Shown here: positions 23,623-33,105 of the stretch, piece after piece
Layout: every line of letters begins with the position of its first letter
Numbering within the stretch: position 1 is the stretch's first letter
Assembly (NCBI GenBank): GCA_034509735.1
Contig: JACGWO010000001.1
Location: 31,065,966-31,129,965, forward strand
Direction of reading: 5' to 3'
DNA: 64,000 nt
Source: Sesamum alatum
Taxonomy: Eukaryota; Streptophyta; Magnoliopsida; Lamiales; Pedaliaceae
Program-made: the position numbers and the translations under genes
The notes under the pieces: model-generated
Told to the model about the DNA's origin: nothing
The model's input: the letters and a program-made list of their open reading frames with translations, nothing else
The model's database searches: none

Positions 23623-23692
23623 CATACAATATCTTGTACCCTTGGGACTTTGGACCATGTCATGGGCGTAAGCTCAATGATGCTACTTTAGC
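23623..23692. repeat. Second copy of the unclassified dispersed repeat
   Basis: 'atacaatatcttgtacccttgggactttggaccatgtcatgggcgtaagctcaatgatgctactttagc' aligns with 3820-3897. It directly abuts the LTR start at 23693. Confidence 0.7.
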
Positions 23693-25685
23693 TGAAAGAA
23701 ATCGGTTAGATCGTCCCGGGAATTGCGCGAATGCGGAAGCGCGGAAAAAATAAACATACAAAAAAATAAAGCATGCTTTTAATTTAAAAGAACACGCTCA
23801 AGGGGTGTGCCCTTGAGGTTCTGGGGCGTTCGGTGTATCTCATAATCATAAAGCATGTAAAGAAGTCATGGAGGCCATAGAGTTGAAAATTAAAGAGGGA
23901 CGAAAAAAGTAAAACGAGACCTACCCGTTGTCGTTTTCGTCTTCAACGGCTACTCGCGTTGTTTCCCGTTTTGCACCAAGATCTCGTTCTTGAGACCCTC
24001 CAAATCGTGACACACGATCCACCCATGTATCTTGCTCGTCGTGCTAGCAACGAACAAGTGTATAATTTTTGGAGTGGACGAATCAATAACACGTTATTAA
24101 TTAACGGTATTGGTTCGTCTAAGTTCTAATGTTCCAAGAACAAAAAGAACTAAAAAATATTTTCTTCTTGGAGAGAGAGAGAGAGAGGGGCGGACGAGAG
24201 ATATGGAGAGGGAGAGTGTGTGTTGTGTGTGTTTTCAAAAATCATCATCCTACAATGGTTGGAAGCTAGAGGTTTATATAGAGGAGGAGTTAATCCTCTT
24301 TAAACTCCAACTCTAAGTACTCTAATTTGACTAGGATTTTGACCTAGTCAAAGTCCTAGTCAAACTAGTGTTTGACCTAGTCAAACGAATCCTAGCCTTC
24401 CATCTCCCCTTTCCATCTCAACCGTTGATTTTAATTTAATGGAATATTTAAATCCTATTAAATATTCCAAAAGGCTAAAAGAATAAATATAATAATATTA
24501 TTATTTATTCTAAGCCCATTAAAATCAACCCTTTTAATAAATCCTATTTATTAATTTAATTCCCTTTATCAAATAGAAGAATTAATTTCTCCAAGAAAAT
24601 ATAGGACCCGATTAAATCTAATTTAATCATTCCTTTACTCCAATATTTAATTCCAAATTAAATACTAAGTGTGTGTGGATAGTGTGTGACTCTTTAGGTT
24701 CACCATTCAGCTAGACTTGGTCGGATTCCTAGAATCCGCCCGTTACCATGGGTGGCCCATCTAGCAACGGTCCATGGCACTAGAGACTAGGTGAAATATT
24801 CGGGGATGAACATTTAGGCTCTAACAGTACACTTGTCCTTCTGTCTTCGGTCTCATCACTTAGAGTCTAGGGCACGGAAAAAACAGGGTACCCATTTTGG
24901 ACCTAAGTGTCGGTCTGTCCTTACTAAACGCCGCAAGGGAAACCTTTCCCTACTGTTCAGTTACTGTGGCCACAGATTTCGGGGACAAGACACAGAGCAT
25001 ACATGAGACTCAACTGTCAACACCTTTTGACAGGAGACAGATCCTTTCTTGGAAACTACTGTCACTTTGTACACCCGAGCTGCACTAGACATGACTTATG
25101 ACTACTCAAGAGTATTTTGGCAATCTCTCACCATATCTAAGATATAGACCTGATGCACAGGTAAACTCAGCAGTTCCTCAAGTCAAGGACTTGGCCTGTA
25201 CCGTTGGAACCGGAATACACCTCATACCTTGCTGACCATACTCAACGTCCTCCGTAAGACGGTTCCCCGCGAGTCACTCAGTCAGCTGCTTCCTAGCTTG
25301 CTGACCCACTAACACTGCTTAGACGACCTTCGTCACCCGTCGATGAAATACGACAGCAGATGCTTAGTGCAAAGTCTCAAAGGGAATCCCGGTACCCATT
25401 TTCGGGATTCCTTGACTTGGAGATTTCCGGACTGATTCGGTAAGACTGATTTCATGGACCCACCTCCAAGCGTAGTCCCAGTCCCCGAAATCGTTTCTCA
25501 GTCCGTGGCTTTGTTTGCGTAGTGAACAGAAATGTAAATGCAGATAAGGTGAACGTAAACAAAGTATTGCCATATGAATTTTCACTTCTTTATTCATAAA
25601 TATTTTATCAAATACCAAAGAAATTGTCTAGACATAGGTTACATATTCCTGCCAAAATTGGCTTACATGGTCACCTATTCTAACA
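23693..25685 (-). repeat. Complete LTR (subfamily A) of the composite
   Basis: 1993 bp, TGAAAGAAATCGG...TTCTAACA, close to the solo LTR 219-2220. It has the TTGAC array near 24330-24390, TATA-like 'tttatatagagg' near 24272 and hairpin CTCAAGGG-GTGTG-CCCTTGAG near 23800. Confidence 0.88.
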
Positions 25686-25690
25686 CTCCC

Positions 25691-25770
25691 GACGTTCATC
25701 CACGCGAGGCCCCAACATAGAGATCTTCTAAATACGTCTACACCACACCGGAATTGTGAGGTTCATCCTC
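25691..25770 (-). repeat. 3' LTR remnant of element C, second part
   Basis: 'gacgttcatccacgcgaggccccaacat...cggaattgtgaggttcatcctc' matches 43814-43895 in the intact LTR of the same element. After this the sequence jumps into gag, so about 1.7 kb of LTR plus all of pol were deleted. Confidence 0.75.
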
Positions 25771-26474
25771 GTCCTCATCACCTGCGAACCATTCATAGGT
25801 TATGAATGACTTGTATCCAATATCAAGGAACGAAACAGTGATCATGTTGATACTCAATTCAAATGTCACTTTCATTGGAGAGGAGCTTTAGGAAACTCCC
25901 TATTTCAATGTCCCTTTTCTCGCAGTTAATGCAAACATTGTTTGGAACCTCTGACCGGAAACCTGTTTTCTCTTTCCTTTAACCCCCTCCCCTCCCAGCG
26001 GTGTAACAGAAGCACTCAAAGTGCTGACAGCGGTTGATGTTGTCTGTTCCTTCTTCCTCTTCCTGCGTCCGGCACCTTTGCCTTTTGCTTTAGAGGTCGA
26101 AGCCTCCTCACTAGTACCTTCGGCGCAGATTTTTCAATCATTGTCTCATACTGGACCAACATTTTTATCAACTCATGTTAGGTATTTCTCAAGCCTATTC
26201 ATGTTGTAGTTGACTATAAATAGGTCGAGTGAGGGTAGAAGAGACTGAATGATCACGTCGATGTACATCTCTCTTTCAAGATCAGCTTGGAGGTCTTTAA
26301 GCATTCCCATGAGGGATATGCTCTTGTATTGACGATCCTTCTATCATCTCCGCTCTGAAGAATACCTTCGTCGCAACATATCCTACATGCTGGTTTGGGA
26401 CCACATAGACATACTGCATTCATAGCATCATCGAGCCAACATCTTCTAGCCTATCATACATCTTTTTTATCTCA
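25771..26474 (-). pseudogene. gag: Gag remnant of element C, C-terminal part
   Basis: Minus-strand sequence colinear with the protease-gag region of element D (54.2-54.6 kb) and element B. The minus strand of 25915-25945 reads a damaged zinc knuckle (CLHCEK...), followed upstream by the basic linker and the central Gag region. No frame is open for more than a few dozen residues. The MULE inserted at 26475-26483, and the rest of this gag continues at 41541. Confidence 0.7.
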
Positions 26475-26483
26475 TTATTCATG
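26475..26483. repeat. MULE target-site duplication, left
   Basis: TTATTCATG, repeated exactly at 41532-41540. Nine bases is the standard duplication length for Mutator-like elements. Confidence 0.95.
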
Positions 26484-26556
26484 GGCAAAATTACACTTTT
26501 GGTCCTATAGGACTGGGGTGTCGACACTTTTCGTTGCATTGTTTTCAAAATGGCAG
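26484..26556 (+). repeat. MULE left terminal inverted repeat
   Basis: Starts GGCAAAATTACACTTTTGG and ends with CAAAATGGCAG. Its reverse complement matches 41459-41531 over all 73 positions, with mismatches only near positions 23, 32 and 51-52. Confidence 0.94.
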
Positions 26557-27290
26557 ATTAGTCCCAAAAAAAAGAACTTTTTTGACACTTTTGGTCTCGA
26601 CTAACAGTTTCCATCAAAAAACTGACGGCCAGCGCACTTGAAATGCGCGTGGCCATTAGTGAGCAGCTTAAAGGGAAATGTGCAGCGTGTGCTGCTCACG
26701 TGATCTGCTCGAGTTGACCTCAGGCATTGTGAAACAAACGGTCATAAAATCCTAAAAAAAATTCCTAATCCCCAATCTCCAAACCCTAAATTCCTCCGAA
26801 GAATCTTCCATTTTTTTTTTTTTTGGTTGAAATCACTGCAACATAATACTTAATCTCACATATTGGAGTGCACATAGTTTGGACGCCACAACGTTGAGCG
26901 GCCAGATGACCTAATCGACTGCCCTAACCTATCGTACGGTGAGTTTTTGTTTAGGATGCAAGTTTTTGTCTTTTTTAAGCATGTTTTAAAGTATTATTTG
27001 TAGTACATCGCTATATTTGATTGATTTGCATATGATTTTAAATTTTTGAAGCATGTTTTGGGGATTTGGTTGTGCGCAGTGAATATGATCTGTAATGGGG
27101 ACCGTTTACTTTATTTTGTGGGAATGGGGGCATTTTTTTATTGAAATGGCATGCTTTTTTGTGTGTAGTTTGTGGTCCCCTCTGTCTGATGTAGATTCCT
27201 TGTATTTTACTGTTTGGCATATTGTGGATTGTTTGTTTGTGGAGTGTTGGAATTGAATAATATTTTTTTATTACAGAAAATATTAACAAA

Positions 27291-30257
27291 ATGGTGATTG
27301 TAAAGATTCACCATGGGGGTAAAATGTTGTATTCTCCTAATGCCGAATATGTTGGGGGTAATGTGGCTGTTTGGGATTTCTGTCATGTGGACTTGATTTG
27401 CATTGCTTTTTTGGAGGCATTAGCAGAACAATTAGGATATGGGGGGCAGAAGAAATTCTACAGGCTGGTGGGAATTAGGTTTAGGGAGATTGTATTTCAA
27501 ACAGATTTGTTGGCAAATGACTGATGGTTATATAACCAAGAATGGGAGATGAGTTTTTTCTTAGATGCTCTGATTGCTATTGGAACTCAGATTGGGTCAT
27601 CCAATATGGTTAATATCGTGCTTAATGTGGAAAATATGGATGAAGAAAATGATTGTGGAGTGGAGTTTAGTGATAGTGACTATGAGTTAAGTGATGAGGG
27701 GCAAGAAGAGAGTGATGAGGGGGAAGAAGAGATAGATGAGGCTAGGGTTGAGGAGGATGATGGTCAAGGGGATGATCAGGTGAATGCAGAGATGAATGCA
27801 GAAGTTGGTGAAAGGTGGTCTGAAAATTCAGAGGAGGATGTTGTGGTGAGTGGGGACGACTTTGACAGTGATGACTCCAATGGCCTTGGGATTTCAGGTT
27901 GTCCAGTTTTTAAGCAGGGTCAAATAATGGGAGCCCACATTTGAATTAGGCATGTTGCTCACATCCAAAAAAATGTTCAGAGAAGCTATTCACTCCCATG
28001 CAATTAAACAGAGAAGAAACATAAAGAAAACAAAAAATGATGATAGGAGGGTATATCCAAAATGTGTTGAAGAGGGTTGTGAGTGGAAAATCCATGCTTT
28101 GAAAGTTGCCAATGAATGCTCATTTCAAATCAGGCTCTATAATTCTGAACACATATGTGGGAGGTCCTTTAATGTTAGAAATTGCACATCTAAGTGGTTG
28201 TCTAAAAGATCTGAGGAAAAGTTTAGAGCTGATCCTAAGAGAAATGTAAAAGGCTTTAGGAATGAAGTGATAATGGACATCAGATTGAACATTTCAAAAG
28301 TCCAAGCTTACAGAGCAAAAACTAAAGCAATAAAATCAATTGAGGGCAATGCTAAAGATCAATATACTAAATTATGGGATTATGCAGCTGAATTGAGGAG
28401 GACCAACCCAGGATCCACTGTAATAATGACATAGGTTGATGGTGAAGGGGGTTTACAAAGAAAATTTGATAAGTTTTATGTGTGTTTCAATGCTCAGAAG
28501 ATGGGGTTTCAGTCTGGGTGCAGGCCAGTAGTGGGGGTAGATGGATGCCATTTAAAAGGACCACATGGTGGCATCCTTTTAACAGCAGTGGGTGTTGACC
28601 CTAACAATAAATTGTATCCTCTGGCATTGGGAGTGGTTTTTTGTTCCTATTGAAGGCTGACTTGAACATTGTTAGAGATGACTGCATGACCTTTATTTCT
28701 GATAAACAAAAAGGTCTCATTCCTGCATTTCAAACAGTCTTCCCAGGCTAAGATAACAGGTTCTGTGTAAGCATTTACATGGGAACCTTAAGACTGCAGG
28801 GTATAGGGGACAGGCTTTCAAATTGGCCTTGTGGAATGCTGCTAAAGCCACTACACAACCTGAATTTGAGCATAGGATGCAGGAAATTACTCAGTTAGAC
28901 ACAATATGTTATGAATGGCTAAAGGACAAACCTCCCAGTCAATGGAGTAGATCACACTTAACTACATTTCTTAAGTGTGATCTATTGTTGAACAATATAT
29001 GTGAAACCTTCAACTGTATTATCCTTGATGCTAGAGAGAAGCCAATCTTGACCATGCTGGAGTGGATAAGGTAGTATTTGTTGACTAGGTTGCAGCAAAA
29101 CAAAGATAAAGCCAAAAAATTATGGAAAGGAAGGTTGTGCCCTAGGATTAAAAAAAATTGTTTAAAAGAACATGGACAAAGCATCAGACTGTATCCCAAT
29201 CAAGTCTGATGACTTTCACTATGAAATAGCTTGCTATTGATGGCAGCAGGTTTATTGTAGTCCTCGCAAGACAGAGTTGCACATGTAGGAGGTGGGAATT
29301 GACTGGAATACCATGCATCTATGCCATGAGTGCTATCTCATGTCAATGCCTTGATCTATCCATACTACAGTGTTGAGTACTACCTCAAAGTGTATAAGCA
29401 TGAAATCTCTCCAATTAATGGTCCAGAATTATGGAGTAAGACAGGATTCATACCTCCCTGTCCACCAAATATGGGAAGGAAAGTTGGCAAGCCACAAAAA
29501 AGCAAGGAGAAGGGAAGTGGATGAACCTGCCTTGAAGATAAAGAAGGGTACTAGAAAAAAAGCCATGACCAAGCTGAAAAGGCATCTATACCATGTAACC
29601 TGCAAATTTTGGGGAGAAAGAGGCCATAACAAGAAAGGATGTCAAGTTAGGAAAGCAGCAGAGGAGCTGGTTGCAGATCTAAATGCTGAAGAGCAAGCTT
29701 AGTTGCATCAACAAGAAGAACCAATTCCTACAGTGAAGTTAACAGTAAGTATTAATTGCTTTATGTGATATATGTCATTTACATTGTGTGAGTTATTACC
29801 TAACTTTGATTTCATTGAATGTAGGCAAGGAAAAGGGCATTCAGTGGTCACACAGGCCCTGCAACAGTCAGTATACTCTAAATCAATAATTTTCAAGTTT
29901 TTACGCCCATTTCTGACATTATTTTCTCGTGCTTCATTGAACAGAAAACAAAGAAAGGAAAGGAAAAAGTCTCAACAGAGTCTTCTCAAGTCCCACTTCC
30001 TCCTGGAATGAGGTTAACTCCTGCATTTCCTCCTGGAATGCCCCCACCCTCTAAGTTAGTCAACATAAGGGCACCTTCTCCATTCTTGCCCAATCATCCA
30101 CCAATTATGTCCCAATAGAGTTATGTCAGCAGCCAACTAATTGGAAGCTCAGACAGAGTGCCAGTTTTGAACAAAGGGGGAAAAAAGTATGTCACCATGG
30201 CAAACTTGAATTCTGCAATGGCTGCAATTCAAGATAGAAAGGGTGCCAAGAAGCCAG
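27291..30257 (+). pseudogene. MULE transposase (MURA-type), broken
   Basis: Domains in order. An N-terminal PB1-like region (27291-27524, VKIHHGGKMLYSPN...YVGG) is followed by an acidic linker (27590-27900). A MuDR DNA-binding region (27952-28434) ends in CTSKWLSKRSEEKFR. The DDE transposase core has GVDGCHLKGPHGG (first Asp codon 28540) and FISDKQKGLIPAF (second Asp codon 28701), then NAAKATTQPEFEHRM and KCDLLLNNICETFNCIILDAR...LEWIR. The SWIM finger is CTC...PCIYA (29278-29322), with the final His replaced by Tyr. The zinc knuckle (29601-29642) has a Cys replaced by Trp. Several frameshifts and stops break it (for example near 27946, 28433, 28640 and 29074). A C-terminal exon continues to 30257, where the copia inserted. 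Related proteins bind the inverted ends and cut the element out. Confidence 0.9.
30253..30257. repeat. Copia target-site duplication, left
   Basis: GCCAG, repeated exactly at 40711-40715, inside the 3' part of the MULE transposase gene. Confidence 0.95.
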
Positions 30258-31554
30258 TGTTAGAATAGGTGACCATGTAAGCCAATTTTGGCGGGTATAT
30301 GTAACCTATGTCTAGACAATTATAAGTGTTTTGATAAATCATTAATGAATAAAGAAGTGAATTTTCATTTTGGCATTACTTTGTTTGTGTTCACTTGCAC
30401 CTATTTTTCCATATCTGTTCACTACGCAAACAGAGCCCACGGACTGAGATTCGATTTCGGGGACTGGGACTACGCTTGGAGGTAGGTCCATGGAATCAGT
30501 CTTCCCGAATCAGTCCGGAAATCTCCAAGTCAAGGAATCCCGAAAATGGGTACCGGGATTCCATTTGAGACTTGCACTAAGCATCTGCTGTCGTGTTTCA
30601 TCGACGGGTGACGAGGATCGTCTAAGCAGTGTTAGTGGGTTAGCCTGCTAGGATGCAGCTGACTGAGGTGACTCGTGGGAACCGTCTTACGGAGGACCTT
30701 GAGTATGGTCTGCAAGGTATGACGAGTATTCCCGGTTCCAACGGTACAGGTCAAGTCCTTTGACTTGAGGAATTACTGAGTTTACCTGTACATCAGAACT
30801 GTATCTTAGATATGGTGAGAGATTGCCAGAATTCTCTTTGGTAGTCATAAGCCATGTCTAGTGCAGTCCTGGTGTGCAAAGTGACAGTAGTTTCCAAGAA
30901 AGGATCTGTCTCCTGTCAATAGGTTTTTGACAGTTGAGTCTCATGTATGCTCTAGGTCTTGTCCCTAAAACTGTGGCCACAGTGACTGAACAGAAGGGAA
31001 GGTTTCCCTTGCGGCGTTTAGTGAGGACAGACCGACACTTAGGTCCAAGATGGGTGCCTGCGTTATCCGTGCCCTAGACACTAAAGTGATGAGACCGAAG
31101 ACAGAAGGACAAGCGTACTGTTAGAGCCTAAATGTTCATCCCTGAATATTTCACCTAGTCTCTAGTGCCATGGACCGTTGCTAGATGGCCACCCATGGTA
31201 ACGGACGGATTCTAGGAATCCGACCAAGTCTAGCTGAATGGTGAACCTAAAGAGTCACACACTATCCACACACAATTAAATATTTAATTTGGAATTAAAT
31301 ATTGGAGTGAAGGAATGATTAAATTAGATTTAATCGGGACCTTTATTTTTCTTGGAGAAATAATTCTTTCTATTTGATAGAAGGAATTAAATTGATAAAT
31401 TGGATTTATCAAAGGGATTTATTTAATGGGCTTAAATAATATTTATATTTATTTTAGCCTCTTGGAAATATTTAAATAGGTTTTAAATATTTCCATTAAA
31501 TTAAATTAAATCAACGTTGAGATTAATGGGAGAGATGGATGGCTAGGATCGTTT

Positions 31555-31601
31555 TTGACTAGGTCAAAACATTAGTTTGACTAGGACTTTGACTAGGTCA
31601 A
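31555..31601 (+). promoter_or_regulatory. Array of W-box-like TTGAC elements
   Basis: TTGACT at 31555, 31577 and 31589 and GGTCAA (reverse TTGACC) at 31562 and 31596 lie 60-105 bp upstream of the TATA box. Two are arranged as the palindrome TTGACTAGGTCAA. TTGAC[C/T] is the core site of plant WRKY factors. The array is kept in every LTR subfamily A copy here (for example near 850-910, 21435-21500, 58760-58820). A stress-responsive promoter is an inference. Confidence 0.6.
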
Positions 31602-31659
31602 AATCCTAATCAAATTAGAGTTCTTAAAGAGGAGTTTAAAGAGGATTAAACTCCTCTTC

Positions 31660-31667
31660 TATATAAA
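31660..31667 (+). promoter_or_regulatory. LTR TATA box
   Basis: TATATAAA in 'cctcttctatataaacccctagc', at the expected place between U3 boxes and R. The same sequence is at 40114-40121 in the 3' LTR and is conserved in the other LTRs. Transcription would start some 25-35 bp downstream. Confidence 0.75.
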
Positions 31668-32130
31668 CCCCTAGCATCCTACAATTTACATGATGATGAA
31701 ACTCCAACACACACACACAACACACACACACGGTTTCTCTCTCTCTCCCATCTCTCTCGTCCGCCCCTCTCTCTCTCTCTCTCAAGAAAATAGTTTTCTT
31801 GATTCTTTTGTTCTTGGAACATTAGAATCTTGATGAATCAATACCATTAATTGATAATGTGTTATTGATTCATCCACTCCAAAATTATACACTTGTTCGT
31901 TGCTAGCACGACGTGCAAGATACGTGGGTGGATCGTGTGTCACGAATTAGAGGGTCTCAAAGACGGGATCTTGGTGCAAAACGGGGAACAACGCGTGTAG
32001 CCGTTGAAGACGAAAACGACAACGGGTAGGTCTCGTTTTAAATTTTCGTCCCTCTTTAATTTTCAACCCTATGGCCTCCATGATTTATTTTATGTTATAC
32101 GTTCATGAGATACACCGAATGCCCGGAAAA

Positions 32131-32153
32131 TTTCAAAGGCACACCCTTTGAAA
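32131..32153 (+). other. U5 hairpin, stem varies by compensatory change
   Basis: TTTCAAAGG-CACAC-CCTTTGAAA: a 9-bp perfect stem with a 5-base loop, about 100 bp before the LTR end and therefore in the 5' end of the genomic RNA. Other LTR subfamilies keep the stem with different bases: CTCAAGGG/CCCTTGAG (323-343), CCCAAGGG/CCCTTGGG (4112-4132, 17421-17441) and TTCAAGGG/CCCTTGAA (20637-20657). The loop is always GTGTG or GTGTA in that orientation. Paired changes point to selection on structure. Confidence 0.7.
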
Positions 32154-32256
32154 CGTTGTGTTTAATTTAAAAGCATGTTAAATTCCGTTTTAATTTTTAA
32201 TTATACCGCGCTTCCGCATTCGCGCTTTTCCCGGGACGATCCACATAATCTTTCAG

Positions 32257-32268
32257 TGGTATCAGAGC
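32257..32268 (+). other. Primer binding site
   Basis: TGGTATCAGAGC one base after the LTR end, followed by CCGGTTCG. It is complementary to the 3' end of initiator-methionine tRNA, the usual primer of plant copia elements. Confidence 0.93.
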
Positions 32269-32469
32269 CCGGTTCGTGTATAGGCCTAGGGTTTATGTGC
32301 GTTTTAAGCATGAAACGTGAAATAGCATGTTGTAATTAAATCTTGAATTTCTTGATTCTTGAAGCATGTTATTTTATTGCTTTTAATTCGTGTGAATTGC
32401 TGAATATTGGTATTTTCTGTTTTTCTTGGGAATCGGGATGGGGAATTAATCTGAAAAACGAGAAAAACG

Positions 32470-33105
32470 TCACAGCCGGCCAGCCGGGAAGGCTGGCCGC
32501 GCGCAGCCGAGCGCTGCCGGCAGGGCAGACGCGCGCAGGCATGGGAAGCCTGCGCGCGCGCGCGCTGCCGGCCGCGCAGGGGCAGCGCGCAGCCGGGTTG
32601 GCTGCGCGCGGGCGTGCGCGCATGGAAACGCCTCCAGGCGCGCGCGCGGGCAGACAGAGGTGTCTGCGCGCGCGCGCCCGGCAGGCGCGCCCATGCGCGC
32701 GCGCGCGCAAGGCTGGCGGGCGGAGGAGCCCGCGCGCGGACGGGCACCAGGCGCGCCGCCAGGCGCGCGCGCACGCAGACGGAGGCGTCTGCGCGCGCGC
32801 GCCCGGCAGGCACGCCCAGTGCGCGTCTGCGCGCGCGCTCTGCGCGCGACGCAGGACGCGGCCGGTGGCCAGCAGGCCAGCGCGCGCGCACAGGCAAAGG
32901 AGCCTGCGCGCGCGTCGGCCTGCCGGAACACCAGGCCGCGCAGCGCGCTGCCGGCCAGGCGCGCGCGCACGCAGGCAAGGGGCCTGCGCGCGCGCGCCCG
33001 GCCAGGCAGTGCCTGCGCGCGCAGGGGCGGCAGGCTGGGCCTGCTGCCCTGCGCGCACGGCCTGCCGGCTGCTGCCGGTGGCGGCGGCCGGCGGCTGCTG
33101 CAGCT
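32470..33105 (+). repeat. CG-repeat block in the copia leader
   Basis: About 640 bp almost without A/T runs, dominated by GCGCGCGC tracts and by imperfect units such as 'gcgcgcgcccggcaggcgcgccc' alternating with small inverted repeats (CGCAGACG-GAGG-CGTCTGCG near 32774, GCAGACA-GAGG-TGTCTGC near 32649). It sits between the primer site and gag and is sharply bounded by AT-rich sequence. Open frames of 160-270 codons in several frames on both strands are a composition effect. It could form strong RNA hairpins or Z-DNA. Smaller CG-rich remnants lie at matching places in elements B (17009-17065) and C (43200-43300). Confidence 0.85.

Larger units (their letters stand above)
20815..25685 (-). mobile_element. 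Rearranged copia-type composite flanked by CTCCC
   Basis: Both outer ends are proper LTR ends (TGAAAGA at 20815, TTCTAACA at 25685), and the flanks are an exact 5-bp duplication, CTCCC (20810-20814 and 25686-25690). It therefore integrated as a unit. The left LTR is cut short at 22285 and the right one (23693-25685) is complete. Between them lie a piece of copia leader in the opposite orientation (22286-22670), a gypsy-like LTR piece (22671-23622) and a strip of the unclassified repeat (23623-23692). No primer site abuts either LTR inside. Confidence 0.78.
30258..32255 (+). repeat. 5' LTR of the complete copia
   Basis: 1998 bp, TGTTAGAATAGG...AATCTTTCA. U3 holds the CTGTGGCCACAG palindrome (30971-30982), a TTGAC-box array (31555-31601), the TATA box (31660-31667) and a purine/pyrimidine-rich stretch around 31700-31790. 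U5 holds the hairpin at 32131-32153 and ends with a GC-rich segment 'ccgcgcttccgcattcgcgc'. Confidence 0.96.

Noticed and set aside
30288..30485. 65-codon frame MAGICNLCLDNYKC..., repeated at 38740-38937
   Set aside because: Lies at the same place in both LTRs of the complete copia, in U3; no domain and no sign of coding selection.
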